A stretch of DNA of 64,000 bases from Lepeophtheirus salmonis (taxonomy: Eukaryota; Arthropoda; Copepoda; Siphonostomatoida; Caligidae), in assembly GCF_016086655.4 (NCBI RefSeq), contig NC_052134.2:12338001-12402000 (forward strand), written 5' to 3'. The notes under the pieces were generated by a model. The model was not told where the DNA came from, searched no databases, and worked only from the letters and a program-made list of their open reading frames with translations. Below, piece by piece: positions 1 to 11,545 of the stretch. The position numbers and the translations under genes are program-made. Position 1 is the first letter of the stretch; each line of letters starts with the position of its first letter.

Positions 1-2
1 CA

Positions 3-540
3 CCCGAAATATATGTGCGACTCCTCTCAAATGGCCGTCCCGAATTCATTACCGTATTTGGCGGTGGTAAAGTCAAGTCTTATAGTACGGTGTCGATCCC
101 TGTTGGTTTGGAAGGGTCGCAAACGAGGCGCAAGGAATTCTTAATTACAGACGTGGATCAAGCGAATTTTGCCTCGTAAGCCTCCCTCAACCTTGCACTT
201 TTTTCTCTTCAGCCTCTCAGGTTCCTCTGTAATTCTATTTCCCGCCAAGAAAAGGATCTGGAATCACTTAACAGCGAATTTGAGGAAATCTGTAATTATG
301 ATTTCTCGCACATCTCGGCTCTCCCCAAATTTTCTGTGCACATCAATGAACAAACTACTCTTCGATACATTAGGGCGTGCTCCGTTCCTCTGGCTCTCTG
401 TAAGCAAGTTATTCAAGAGTTGATTACCTGTGGTACTTTGGAAAAAGCTAGTTTGACTAACTTGGAAAAGACACTGAGTCCTCCTTGGAATCCGCGCCGG
501 GAGCAACAACATAACAATTTCTCAAGCTCTGGGACTCAGT
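3..540 (+). pseudogene. Ty3/gypsy-type pol fragment (protease end to pre-RT)
   Basis: Frame 3 is open from the window edge to a stop near 178. It reads like the C-terminal half of a retropepsin, with a GGG-containing flap-like stretch and then FLITDVD. The same frame reopens after the stop and runs to about 540. Its segment FSVHINEQTTLRYIRACSVP, followed by a helix ending GTLEK, resembles the linker just before reverse transcriptase in Ty3/gypsy Pol (the 'K.R.VP.ALR..V..EL..L...G.LEKV' region). The match fades after about 450 and no RT core follows, so the copy is broken. The left part lies outside the window. The family assignment rests on pattern memory only. Confidence 0.5.
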
Positions 541-574
541 GAGACGTTCGTTCGAAAGGATAAGAGATTATTAT

Positions 575-870
575 ATTCCTGACACACCCAAACAAAAAAA
601 AATTATCAAATGTCTACAAGTCAGTTTGGTCGACATCATTCTCACCGGACGTTTGGCCCCCAAACTCGCCAGATATGAAACCATTTTTTTTTCGTGGCAC
701 GTGATCGAACGATAAAACAACCTAACCTCATGTAACACCAAAGACGAAGTTATCAGTTGGATCAAGAAGGAATTCCAGGATTTGACAAGGGAACAAGTAG
801 TTCGTGCTTTCGGCCTCGTATAGAGACCATATTTGATGATGAAGATGATTTTATTAAATAAAATAAATCA
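575..870 (+). pseudogene. mariner-type transposase C-terminal remnant
   Basis: The plus strand reads WPPNSPDMKP near 637-668, the motif around the last catalytic Asp of mariner transposases. After a stop and frameshift it reads EFQDLTREQVVRAF and an acidic tail (IFDDEDDFIK) matching the usual C-terminus. The start is missing and I see no terminal repeats. Confidence 0.7.
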
Positions 871-1774
871 GAATCCATCAAGCTTTCAGAATCTGGCTGT
901 ATTTCTTTAATCTGATAACTGGTTGGAGAAAACATTGCGTTCGAAAAAATAGAGTAATTTTCGCAAGACTGATAGCTTGCACACCCTGTATAAATGCAAT
1001 TCATTTTAAAAATTGTGGTGAAATAATATGACTATGATAGTCTGGGAGTACTTAAGTGATAAATAACAGTTGGCATGCCTTACTTATTTGGCTAACTACC
1101 AACTTATTTCTAGCCTTTATTTCTTTTGGATGGAAGGTTGCGTGATAAGATAAAGAGTAGTTGTATGTTATTCATAACATTTTGCTAGTTTGCTCTCGCT
1201 CTATCGATAATGGGATTTTTTTGTTCGTTGGAGAGATTGTGATAATCAATCAAATTAGCGACGAGATAGTAATTCAAGTTAACAACACAGATAAAAGGAA
1301 AAGAAGTAGACAATCGAGAGCTGACAATATGTTTTTATGATGTATTAAATCATTGGCTATCTTCTATAATCAATAAAACCACAAAACTTCCTTTGTGTAA
1401 ACTCATTTTATGTGTCCCGAAGTTATTACAACGTGCATTCCTTCCGTGATAAGTTAATTTGACAACTGATTTCTAATTGTTTCAATGTCAAATGTTTTAA
1501 CCGAATGGTGTTCCGATCTGTAACAGCTCATTTTAATATTATGTTAGTGGTAATATATTATTTAAATATGTATATAATATAATTACTCGAGAAGAAATTG
1601 CAAATAGGACTGGTTAATCTCATTTTTTTTTGTTTTTTTACATTCTACTATTTTATATATACTCGTTAAGTGTATATTGCAAAAAAAAAAAATTATATAT
1701 GTTTTCACTTCTACATATATTTATTCTGTGCCATTTTTATGGCAAATTTTGAATCAAAAGTTTGTAATTCAACA
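871..1774. other. Non-coding AT-rich stretch with one family-C repeat
   Basis: I find no credible gene here. Bases about 1075-1165 hold a copy of the dispersed repeat I call family C. Its hallmarks are TATTTGGCTAACTACCA followed by GGAAGGTTGCGTGATA, seen again near 47,865-47,945. The rest is plain AT-rich DNA. Confidence 0.5.
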
Positions 1775-2230
1775 TTTTTCTACACGTTTTATTCAATATA
1801 CCCGTCTCCATTCTGAATGATGGCTTCAATACGAGGGTGAACAGAATCACAGCTAACATTGATGAAGTCCAAGGACAAGTTGTTTCACTCCTCCATGATC
1901 ACGACCTTCAGCGTATCGACGTTTGGGTGAGAAGTATTGCCCTCCAAAACATCGCCAAACAGCGAATTCTAGGGGTTCCCGTCGGGAGAAGGACGATGGA
2001 CAGATGTCTTCTGGCCAAAAGGCAGCCATGTTCTCCCTGCAGAAATGCTGCACCATCTTGGACGTGTGTGCCGGGGCGCCCCCTTAGGTAAACACATAGG
2101 TGTTCCTGGGTATTGTATTGTGCAACCATGGCAAAACATGGTACCTGAGGACCTTGTAGTAGACGTCCGTTTTGACTTTCTCGTTTAGAACCTATTTCGA
2201 AACAAAATAAACTTTTGACTTCTGTTAAAA
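1775..2230 (-). pseudogene. mariner-type transposase C-terminal half, decayed
   Basis: Read on the minus strand it gives VKTDVYYKVLRYHVLPWLHN, then GAPAHTSKMVQHF (around the second catalytic Asp, here lost to G). It continues with AAFWPEDICPSSFSRREPLE, a decayed 'WPPSSPDLNPLD', and a C-terminal tail. Stops and substitutions at catalytic positions make it inactive. No TIRs were recognised. Confidence 0.7.
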
Positions 2231-2484
2231 ATGATTTTTATCATGATTGTTATTCTGATAAATATTCACGGTCATTAACATAACACACTAATCTCTTTTA
2301 AGGAGGTGTGATTTACATAAAAAATGCATACATATATAGTTATGTAAATGATCGGATCTCATTCTGATCAATTCAATTTATTCCACTTATTTTAAACGTG
2401 AGGGTATTTGGACTAAGTACTTTTATATTACATATTATGTACATAGGTAAAGTTAAATCTCAACAATGTTCAAACTAAATTAGT

Positions 2485-2905
2485 TCCAGCGTGCAGCTCG
2501 AGTACTGAAAAATCTCTATATTGAGAGCAGTCTACATCGAAGAAAAGCTCTGTCAAAAAGGCCAAACTGGAACAGGAGGAGTTAAAGAAAACAGCCTAGG
2601 CCCATTTCCATCAAGCCCATGCAAGAGATCTCGGGGTTTCACATCAGAAGGCCCTGAGAGCTATCAAAAAAGTGGGTGGAAAAAGCCTTGTGAGGGTGGA
2701 GAGACCACTTTTGCGACCAGAAATGAAAGAAACCTATCTTTTCATTGACAAATATCATTTGAATTAGTCGTGGCCCACAAGGCCAATATCAGCCAGCAAT
2801 GGGAGACCCTGTTTGAGGACCACAGTGAGTACCAGGCCTTTTGCTTCCATCTGGAAGCCATCATTGCCACTAAGGATCGCAACATTAATGATTTAAAGAG
2901 CTCAG
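2485..2905 (+). pseudogene. mariner-type remnant, internally deleted
   Basis: The N-terminal part reads EELKKTA, a stop, then RDLGVSHQKALRAIKKVGGK and SLVRVERPLL, which is the helix-turn-helix and linker of a mariner transposase. It jumps directly to a C-terminal tail (FHLEAIIATKDRNINDLKSS), so the catalytic core is gone. It abuts an oppositely oriented remnant at 2905. Confidence 0.6.
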
Positions 2906-3400
2906 TACATTTGTCATTCTGGATATTGTGGGATCTGTCGACAGTCCATTGTTTCTCATCCGAATAAAAGATGATTAGGTTACCATAGACTTCAAATTGT
3001 TCAGGAATTTTCTTCCGTGAGCAGCCGGTAAGGATTTATCTTTTGTAGACGGTATGACCTCAGCCTCAGACAAGTGTTTATGTCCCTGGAGACTGTTACA
3101 CTACTTACTTGGCACTTTTGGGCAAAAAATGGTAATCGGAGTCCCAGTAGATGCATTTTTGAACAGTTTCAGGCCTACGATAAACCTGGGAGTGTGTTTT
3201 ATGTCACTCCGGGACATGTGGGATTTTCTCTTATATGCCCCCACCTCCTTACAGTGGTTGTAAACGTCGTAGACTGTGCCCTTTGGATATCCAAGTATGT
3301 TCTATATGTACGCTGGGCTGTTTCCTGCGCATGCAAATTCGATGATGGTGTTCCACTAGGTCGCTTCCATCGTAAATACTTGTTTTGAGCTAAAAGTTGT
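2906..3400 (-). pseudogene. mariner-type transposase N-terminal half
   Basis: On the minus strand the segment 3400 to 2906 reads STVYDVYNHCKEVGAYKRKS, then KVPSK and a DEKQWTVDRSHNIQND block, the region of the first catalytic Asp. The same family occurs on the plus strand at 55,770-56,490. Frameshifts and stops break it. It meets the 2485-2905 remnant tail to tail. Confidence 0.6.
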
Positions 3401-4149
3401 ACAACAAACTTAAAGCTAACGGGTCAATATCTCACTTTAAAACTGAAATAATCGAATAAAAGGATTTCCTTATTTTTGAAGATGTAGATAGAAATGGGTC
3501 AGATATATCTGAATAACCTTGTATACAAATTGCAAGTATGATGAATAAAGATTTGGTTGCAAGTATGCAAAAGAGGAAGATGACTTTGGTCATTATCTCA
3601 TTAACCTCTGATGGATCAAGGACCGAGTCTAAGACTGGACTTTACCTAAGAAATGGGTACAAACACAACACTTTATTGTAACTAATTACAATGTTTTACA
3701 TTTGGCAAAAATTTCCTATAAACGCTGTGCAATAATAGGCATAATATTTTATTAGTTCCTAGTATTTTAAAATTACTAGACGGGGATTTATTTCCTCAAA
3801 CAGGAACTCCACTAAATGATTTATTTACGTATATTCCAAGGACACATTTGCAAATTTAGAATCCAATAACAATAACATGGGATATCAATTAAAAACATAT
3901 AGCAAAGTGTTATAAAATGGTGTAAGCTGTTGTTGATATTAACACTAATAGAAGCTCGAATTATTTTATTAAAATGCGGATTATTTGCAGAAAAAAGTTT
4001 TATTTATTTGGGATTAAGATTAAAATAATATTGAGGACATTTTCATTTGAGGACCATTGTTTAACATTTGTTTATATACAGGTACACATTTTATTTTTTT
4101 CAAAAGTGAAATTTAAAAGAGAGGTTTTGTGGGAACATTTATTTCACTA
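3401..4149. other. AT-rich stretch, nothing recognised
   Basis: Both strands were scanned. I see no conserved ORF and no terminal repeats, only AT-rich sequence between two mariner remnants. Confidence 0.4.
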
Positions 4150-4790
4150 AAGCATCTTAAATAATGCTCGGCACAACTTTTATTCAATGTGTAAGACATC
4201 AGCTCTAATCATTTCTTCAATACAAGGCAGAAATCCATTGCAGGACTTGACTATATGTAGTCAGAGTCGAGCTTGGTCCAATCTGTCTTGATGAAGCCTC
4301 TAGAACCGGACACTCCTGTGAGGAGTAGCACACACCATCTCCTTCAGACACCCCCTAGATAGAGTAGTCCAAGGGTTACGTGGCCAAATATTGAGTTCAC
4401 AAAAGTCTGGAAAGTTGTCTGTAAGGAAGGGATGGGTCTTAACGGCGACCCAAGAAAAAACTTTCTTATCCAGAAGTTTGATAAAAGTGTCTGCATTGAA
4501 CGACTCCTTCCTCTCCACAAAAATGTGAGGGCAGACATTGCCTGAAACTGGGACAGTGTCTGGATGTTCGGTTGTGATGTAGGGTTTGTTCTGCTTATTC
4601 AAAGTAGCATCAACGATAAAAAAAGAAAAATTTAGCCAGAATTGTTTTTGGCCTTGAGAAAATTTAGAATCTTCTTTGCTGTTTCCAACAGTCTGTTCAA
4701 GTATAAGATATCTTGCCGTCCTCCTCTGTGATTTTGCACCAAAGTCATTCAGGATTGACAATAATAAAATGTAAACCATTAGATAAGATC
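4150..4790 (-). pseudogene. mariner-type transposase remnant (core region)
   Basis: A single minus-strand ORF (4300-4779) contains FIVDATLNKQNKPYITTEHP, then VSGNVCPHIFVERKESFNAD and KVFSWVAVKTHPFLTDNFPD. It ends with WPRNPWTTL, a decayed 'WPPNSPDLNPLDY'. The stretch between the second catalytic Asp and the WP motif is shortened, so it is internally deleted. The frame is long (159 codons) for a dead copy. Sequence to about 4150 on the left probably holds the C-terminal tail. Confidence 0.65.
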
Positions 4791-5165
4791 AACCCTGCAT
4801 AGTAGTGTTGTGTCGAATGTCAAATCGATTTTCAAATTCAACAAAGCCGAGGTGACTCATTGTTTTTCATGGGCACACTCTCACTTAACACCTCAGTACT
4901 TAGATCAATTATATGTGTTCTCTCCTCAATAAATGAAATAATGATAATATGAGTTTGAATTAAAAACAAAACTAATTGATGTTATGACTGATGAGCAGAG
5001 TTGACAATTTTTTAAGGAAAAAACTAATTTTAGAAATTAGAAAAGGAAAAACGGTTGTTGCGTAGGTTCTTTCTATTTTTTCTTCATTATTTAATAAGTC
5101 GCTGTCGTGTTGACTTTTTCCTCAGAAATAAGCATTTTCCCCTATTTTTTTTTGTAAATCTTTTG

Positions 5166-5360
5166 ACAAATTCATATAAAAATATATAATTATGAATTTA
5201 AATATAATTGTAATTTTTATCCTGAACTAATACTATTTTAAATGTTAAAGGTTTTCTTGTCAAAAACATTAATCCATTTTCTCCCACATATCAATTCATA
5301 TAACAGGCAGCCTTCTCCGGGTGCTCTTTTTTTCCTTACAAAAATGTCAACTCTATTCAT
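5166..5360 (+). repeat. Dispersed repeat family B
   Basis: The hallmarks are ATGAATTTAAATATAATT, then CTATTTTAAATGT and TTCATTTTCTCCC-like blocks, ending near CTTACAAAAATGTCAACTC. The same order of blocks recurs at about 11,290-11,545 and 56,520-56,790, so this is a transposable repeat roughly 250 bp long. The adjoining 4990-5160 segment (GGAAAAACGGTTGTTGCGTA) recurs at 10,155. Confidence 0.55.
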
Positions 5361-5420
5361 AAACCAGATGTTAATTAAATCTCAAAAGTGCTAGTGCCAC
5401 ATATTTAGCAACATACCCTT

Positions 5421-5790
5421 AATGCTACATGCAAAAGGTCTGTGATAGTTCATTAACATGATTACATTGTTATTTTCTCAAATCAAAAATGATTAATTTG
5501 CATTCATTCCAAAATAAATACATATAAACTGATGTAACAGAGAGTACTTAGGTCACGAGAGCACTAGTGACTGAGCTTTAGCTCCTTACGCTCGATGCTA
5601 TGTGCAAAACCCCAGCAAATTTTCATTATTGTTTCTTAAATCAAAAGTATGTGTATATGATATATGAGCACTGGATATAGACTTTGTGTTACATGCAAAA
5701 CAACTGAGATATTTCATATATATGACTCAGTGTTATTTCTTACATCAAAAATAATTTTTGTACATTCAAAAATACATTCATACTTACAGA
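5421..5790. repeat. Three diverged copies of an ~85-bp unit
   Basis: Units begin near 5421, 5597 and 5686. Each has a TGCTACATGCAAAA-like start, an ATTGTTATTTTCT-like middle and an AAATCAAAAATGATT-like end. They are irregularly spaced, so this is an old, eroded local duplication. Confidence 0.4.
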
Positions 5791-6199
5791 TACGGTTTAT
5801 GAATATAGATATGTATAAGATGGTTTTGTAAGAAATTACCAGTTACTACTAAATATTACTTCATTAGTGCTTAAAATGCATGAAAAAGCAATCATAGCTA
5901 TTGAATTCCCATCTTTCTGTTTTCCTTTTCTAAGAAAAACGACTCCTAGTGAATCTTTAAAGACTCTACTTGGTTCTAATAGACTCATGTGCATCAGCAA
6001 AGAGCAGAAATATATATAAAACCAACTTTGCAGAACAGATGTTTTAAAGTTTCGAACTTTAGTTTTCAAATGATATTTGTTTTGATCAAATCAGGTAACA
6101 TCTAGTGTTTGAAATAGAAGCTAAAATATAACGAGTTGCTGATTTGATCCGGACTAGAATACCAGTGTCCTCTATTTGTGATAGAGTGTCTTGTGGAAA

Positions 6200-6840
6200 G
6201 ACACTTGTTTATGAGGGAAAATGAAGGATCGGGAAAGTCTGGAGAGGAAGCCAGGGAGTGAAGGGCAGAACAAAGTGAAGACCAGAAGAACTGGACTGTG
6301 GACAAGGTCTAACCAAGGTTGCCCGCAACGACAGGTGCTTTACCTTACCCTTTATTACCCCCCTAAGCATCCCGCCAGCACCATAATGTTTGGGTGTTTG
6401 GCCTAGGTAGGGCAGTGCATACTCCATATTGGTGCCCAAAGGGGCTCAGGGTTGGAGCCAAAGAGTAAATTGAAGTAATGGAAATAGTCGTTTAGTTCAT
6501 GGTTGGACAAGGCCTATTTTTAGGGTAATTAGAAGTGGACGTAAGATGGTGCACCAGGGCACAAGGTCAAGACGGTTTAAGAGTGTTCCCGATCAAATCC
6601 GGTTGATTTCTGTACATAAAACTTTTGGTTCCCATCATCCCCTGACTGTGCTCTCCTAAATTATGGAATTTGTAAAGTAGAGACTCTGCCAGCCACCACT
6701 CCTCTGTCAACGCCCTTAGAGCTGCTGTTGATGAGCAATGGCTTGCCATGCTTGACGACTATGTTATGAGGGTCTGAAGTGCCTTCAGTGGAAGAATTAA
6801 GGCCATGGTTGAGGTATAAGGTGGACATTTGAGAAATGAA
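6200..6840 (+). pseudogene. mariner-type transposase remnant
   Basis: Across several frames the plus strand gives YYPPKHPASTIMFGCLA, then DGAPGHKVKTV (second catalytic Asp), NFWFPSSPDC (decayed WPPSSPD) and ALRAAVDEQWLAMLDDYVMR. It ends GRIKAMVEV, a stop, GGH. Many stops and frameshifts are present, and the N-terminal third is not recognisable. Confidence 0.65.
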
Positions 6841-7399
6841 AGTTGGAGATGTAAATAAGTAATTACATTAATTAAGATTTTTTCTACCATTGTAGTTGGA
6901 TAGGGTTTTTTCCACAATTCGCTGACACACAATGACCTTACCTTTATTTTGCAAAGGATCAGTTTGATAAATATGCTAACAGAAAAAACAACAACATTAT
7001 TTCATCGTCTCAATGATGAAATTATTTGTTCCTTCATCTACACGGATAGATAGATTTGAAACCTTCAGAATTTTGTTAATGTTCATATGACGTGTGAATT
7101 TATTAGAGGCTTAAGAATGTATTAATATTTTTTGATTGGATATCATATTACAACTTATGGTGCACAAAAATAAATGTTGTTTAAATGTGTTTGATATGAA
7201 GTTTGCATTGAGGAAAAAATATATATTCAATATTAATATGCCTCCGTATATATGTTGCGTAATTTGTTGTCAAAGAAGGCCATTGATTATATTCATAGGA
7301 GAGTCAAACCCTAATTACAAACATCATCATGTTTATTGATAAAATGAGTTTATTCATAGATGTTAAATCTGCGTTACCTTTAAAGAATCTCGCATCCTT

Positions 7400-7640
7400 T
7401 CCTCCAAAAAGAAATTGAAAAAATCCCAAAATCAGTTGGAAGAAGTTAACCAATCCTTCTTCCCGAATTTGTATTATTATTCAATAATTGTTTGGAATTG
7501 TTCAAAGCTCTTAAAAAGAGCTAATTTTAATTCAAGCGAAGAACGTTCAGAACTCTTATTTAGTGTTCTGAACGTTGATTGCCTTTATAAGGCTAATACG
7601 CTCGGTATTTTTGTGTTGGTGAGGTCTTAACGTGATACAA
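7400..7640 (+). repeat. Family-C repeat with internal palindrome
   Basis: This copy contains AACGTTCAGAACTCTTATTT immediately followed by AGTGTTCTGAACGTTGATTG, a strong inverted repeat. The GTTCTGAACGTTGATTGG core is the hallmark of family C, also seen near 22,334, 25,375 and 56,998. Confidence 0.5.
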
Positions 7641-7759
7641 GTTGAACACTTTCATTTTTTAAACATTTGAAAAGCTAAAATTGACATAGGGCACTCGGTA
7701 TTTATTTTCTGTGTTAAGTAAAAAATGTGCAATGTCGAATTGAATAAAATTTAATATCT

Positions 7760-8340
7760 TTTGCATTCATACTACGCACGCGTTTGGACAATATTGCGCA
7801 AGGCCAGATCAGTCGTGAATAATTGTGCGTCGAGTAAAGGAATAAATTTGTCATATTACAAATTTTTACTAACTCAAATGAAAAACGCATCGAAAGCGAC
7901 TAAAAAAAATTGAGATATATATAATACTCTTTCGGTTCGTGTTGCACAACAGTGGTTCGAGCATTTCTGTTTTCACTCAATAAAGCACTTTTCTGTGAAC
8001 AATTAGACCGCTTGAAGCTGGCGATCGAACAAAAGCGGCCAGAATTGGTAATAGGAGACAGCAAGACATCATCAAGACAACACCAGGCCGCACACATCTT
8101 TGATGACGTACCAGAAGCTATTGGAGCTCTGATTGGAAATACTTATGCATCCACTCTACAGTCTTGGCCTGTCACCAAGTGACTACCACCTGTTCCTGTC
8201 TATGGCTAACACGCCCAGTGAAAGTTGTCCATGTTTTTTGCCAATAAAGACAAGGGGTTCTATTAGAAGGGTATTATGAGCTTAGATTCTCGTTGTCAAC
8301 AATTTATTGAACGAACAGGGCATACTTGAATTAAATAAGA
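7760..8340 (+). pseudogene. mariner (Mos1-like) transposase remnant
   Basis: Fragments in order are NTLSVRVAQQWFEHF (N-terminal helix-turn-helix), CEQLDRLKLAIEQKRPEL (core), SDYHLFLSMAN-like residues (after the last catalytic Asp) and KGIMSLDSRCQQFIERTG (C-terminus). The order matches irritans/mauritiana-type mariners. Stops and frame changes show it is dead. Confidence 0.7.
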
Positions 8341-8658
8341 TGATTATAATAATTCTTATAAAGTATTGAAATAAAGCAAAAAATACCAAATTACTTTTTT
8401 GCCACAAAATATATCTATATTTTATACACGTGGAATATTACTCAGAGAGTTGCATTATTTTGTCGCTTTGTGTACAAACTAATATAGATATAGTAAACAA
8501 AACTCATACCTTTAGTTTTATAAAATATGTCTTAGATACACCTAGATTTTTTCTAGTTTGCAATATAAACAGGGTTTTTTATTTATCCAGAGCTGTTATC
8601 GTTATTATTTAATTTTTGAAGGCAAAATATCTACGTGATAATAGTATTCACTAGTGTA

Positions 8659-9771
8659 CAGGGTTGCCTAGATAAATCCGGACAAAATTCAATTGATAAT
8701 AACACTGGTATCCTTGCACTGAGTTCACATCAGAGTGTCTCAATTAAGAGCTTGCAGTCTTGTGTATAATACACCATGTTCAAACATGAGGAAAAGGAGG
8801 ATATATCCTCACATATTGCCAGAAGTGATCGTAAAGTCACTCCTAGGTTTCTGGCAGGCCCGAAGAGAACCGTGACCACTGATCCATCTTTAAACCAGAT
8901 AACTCTGACCTGGAGGAAGGGCGTGGCTCGCAGCACCATCCAAAAAAAATTGGGGAGCTTGGTAGGAACTCCTACAAGTTGTCAGTGTGTCATTTGTCGA
9001 CTGAGAAACAGAAGGAAGTCAGGTTGGGCTACTGCAAGACTCTGCTCTCTAGGTTCAAAACGTCCAATGCAGGCCACAACATCATTTTCTCAATGAGAAA
9101 ATATTCACATTGAACGCAAAATGAACTCTCAAAATGATAGATGGCTCTCCACGTTCAAGGACAATGTCCCCACTGTGTACAAGTCCAATAATTCAAGCTG
9201 CATCATGATCTTGGGCGTCATCACGAGCACAGAGAAGGTCATCCCACCATTCTTCTTACAGAAGTGAGAAAAGGTTCCTTCTACTATGTATATGGAGCCC
9301 TGGATGCCCACTGTGCTTCCATGGGTACAGGCGAATGTCCCTGAGCCCTACATGTGGCAACAGGACCCTACCCCCTGCCACACGTCCAAGATCAGCCAAG
9401 AGCTCATCAGGACCGACTTTTATGATTTCTGGCCCCTCAAGACCAGCCCCTCCAACTCTCTCGATTGCAATCTGTTGAATTATTTATTCTATGGAAAGTT
9501 GGAAAAGAGGGCAGCTCAAAGCACTGCAGCGAGTGGAAAGCCTGAAGGTAAACATGAAAAAGGCGTGGGCGAGGATATCAGCTGCAGATGTGTAGAAAAC
9601 CTCCTTCTTCAGGGCCAGGCTGGAGAAAGTGATTGCCGCTGAGGGCAGTCATATTAAATAAAATAATACATAAATGTTAAACAAATCATTGTTGTTTTAT
9701 TGCTTACAATCTAGTGTACAATTTTAGAAATAAACTTTTGAATTTTGTCTGGATTTATCTCGGCAACCCTG
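8659..9771 (+). mobile_element. mariner element with both TIRs, transposase decayed
   Basis: The left end CAGGGTTGCCTAGATAAATC and right end GATTTATCTCGGCAACCCTG (reverse-complement relation, roughly 28 bp with a few mismatches) are each flanked by TA (8657-8658 and 9772-9773). That is the target duplication of Tc1/mariner elements. Inside, 8776-9093 encodes an N-terminal domain. At 9100-9640 come NDRWLSTFKDNVPTVYKS, then WQQDPTPCHTSKISQEL and a decayed WPP..SPD block. Stops and frame shifts interrupt the frame. The length of 1.11 kb is close to a complete mariner. Confidence 0.85.
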
Positions 9772-9819
9772 TATGTGCCCATGAAAGGCGGAGAGTAACA
9801 ATGAGGGTTACTTGGGATT

Positions 9820-10085
9820 TATAAGTGTAAGTCCTTGTTAGAATCAGATTAGAATGGAGGATCTAAAATGGAGTCATTCTTCCCTATATCCCTTCTATAT
9901 ACGGAGTGGGATTTGGGTTTATTTCTTTCCCCTCGCGGCTACTTGCATATCTAATAAATCAATAAATTGCTGATCTTATTAATCTCGCAGCTGATCTAAT
10001 AAAACATAATGATAGCTAAGCTTCTCTCCTCCCAAACATTCTTCAAATTATTATGATTACCACGTTCATTTTCGGTTTATTTTAT
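9820..10085 (-). repeat. Family-D MITE copy (partial)
   Basis: It carries the family-D blocks GTAAGTCCTTGTTAGA, AGCTGATCTAATAAAACAT and TTCTTCAAATTATTATGATT. These match the complete copies at 34,093-34,450 (opposite orientation) and 50,941-51,370. Terminal repeats are eroded here. Confidence 0.6.
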
Positions 10086-10974
10086 ATTTACATATCCGCA
10101 GGACATATTTTAAACATCATTTTTGTAGTCAAAAAATTAAGTTTAAAAATTAGAAAAGGAAAAACGGTTGTTGCGTATGCTCATTCTTCTATTGTGTTCA
10201 CTATTTAATATGCAGGGTCCCCTGTTTATCACACTATTTGGAATCAAGAGAAATCCACGTTGTACCACTTTTTATTACTAAGACGAGTAAAATGGAAAAA
10301 AATATTTTTCAAAGTCCCCTTTTTACTATTTTCCTTCATTTTTTTAGTATGGTTAAGACAATAACACATGTTACTCATCATAAATTATTTAAAATAATAG
10401 ATGCGAGTAAAGATAGTTGTAAAATTTCATCTTAAGCGGGTATTCTCTTGATTTTATATCAGGTTGTTTAAATATTGTAAAATTTAAAAAATCGGAACTT
10501 AACTAATATTTATTCAGCAACCTATTTAATTGCAAGTTTGTATATTATGTTATAACCAAAAGTTTTAAGTCTAGGTATCAAATCAAATACTTACAAGACA
10601 CTCAATCCTATGCAATATTATAAATTTCTATTATATGATTATATATACAAAATCTGAACAAACTCATCAAGAAATTACAAAAATTCTTAGTCAGCTTAAT
10701 GTATAGTTTTTATAATTTACCATCATTCTTGGCTACTTTTGTTGTAAATTGTTTTAAAGTTAATAATAAAATGAATTTAAATATTATTATAAAATTTTCC
10801 CTTCACATTGTAATTATATATAAATTCATATTTATGACTTTTATTATGCATTCTTAAAACAATTTACAACAAAGATAGCCGAAAAAATAACTGCAGGGGT
10901 CTCCGCATAACGCAGTTTCAATACACTGCAGATTTAAAACAATTCAAACCATATATAGGTGAGACTACTTACTA

Positions 10975-11280
10975 CAAGGGGGAGAAGTTAACACCCCAAC
11001 GACTCATTAAATAATGAAGAAAAAAACAAGAAAGAGAACACCCATTTTTCCTTTTTTTTAAATTTCTAAACATAGTTTTTTCTTTACAAAAATGGCAACT
11101 CTACTTATAAGTTATGACTTAAAAAAAAGGGATCGGTGTAAAGAAAAAACTAAGGTTTCCGATTAGAAAATAAAAAACATTTAATGTGTGTTCACTTTTT
11201 TTTTCTTCATTATCTGGTTAGTCGCGGCTGTGTTAACATCTCCCTCTAAGAGAAGAATTATCACTTACATATCTTTGGTG
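10975..11280. repeat. Palindromic repeat with AGTTAACA ends
   Basis: The left arm reads GAGAAGTTAACACCCCAACG, then ATTAAATAATGAAGAAAAAA. The right arm (about 11,195-11,275) is its approximate reverse complement, ending GTTAACATCTCCCTC. The arms of about 110 bp flank a short spacer. A related single arm lies at 4990-5130. This looks like a foldback element or a head-to-head MITE pair. Confidence 0.5.
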
Positions 11281-11289
11281 TAAATTTAT

Positions 11290-11545
11290 TTTAAAAAGCA
11301 TAATTGAATAAATATATATAAATTTGAATATAAGGATAATATTTTCCATGCACTAAAGCTATTTTAAATGTATAATATTCTCTTCTTTATAGCAGTAATT
11401 CATTTTCTACCCCCAAAATGATATAACAAGTGGCTGTTAAAAAGAAAGGCATTAATTCATTAATGCCATCAATATCGCTCCTTCCTTCTTTTCGCCACTA
11501 ATTTGTCTTTACAAAAATAACATCACTGTTCATGCCTTATTATGG
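11290..11545 (+). repeat. Dispersed repeat family B, second copy
   Basis: It shares with 5166-5360 and 56,520-56,790 the blocks TAAATTTGAATATAAGGATA, CACTAAAGCTATTTTAAATG, CATTTTCTACCCCC and CTTTACAAAAATAACATCAC. No coding capacity was found. Confidence 0.55.
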
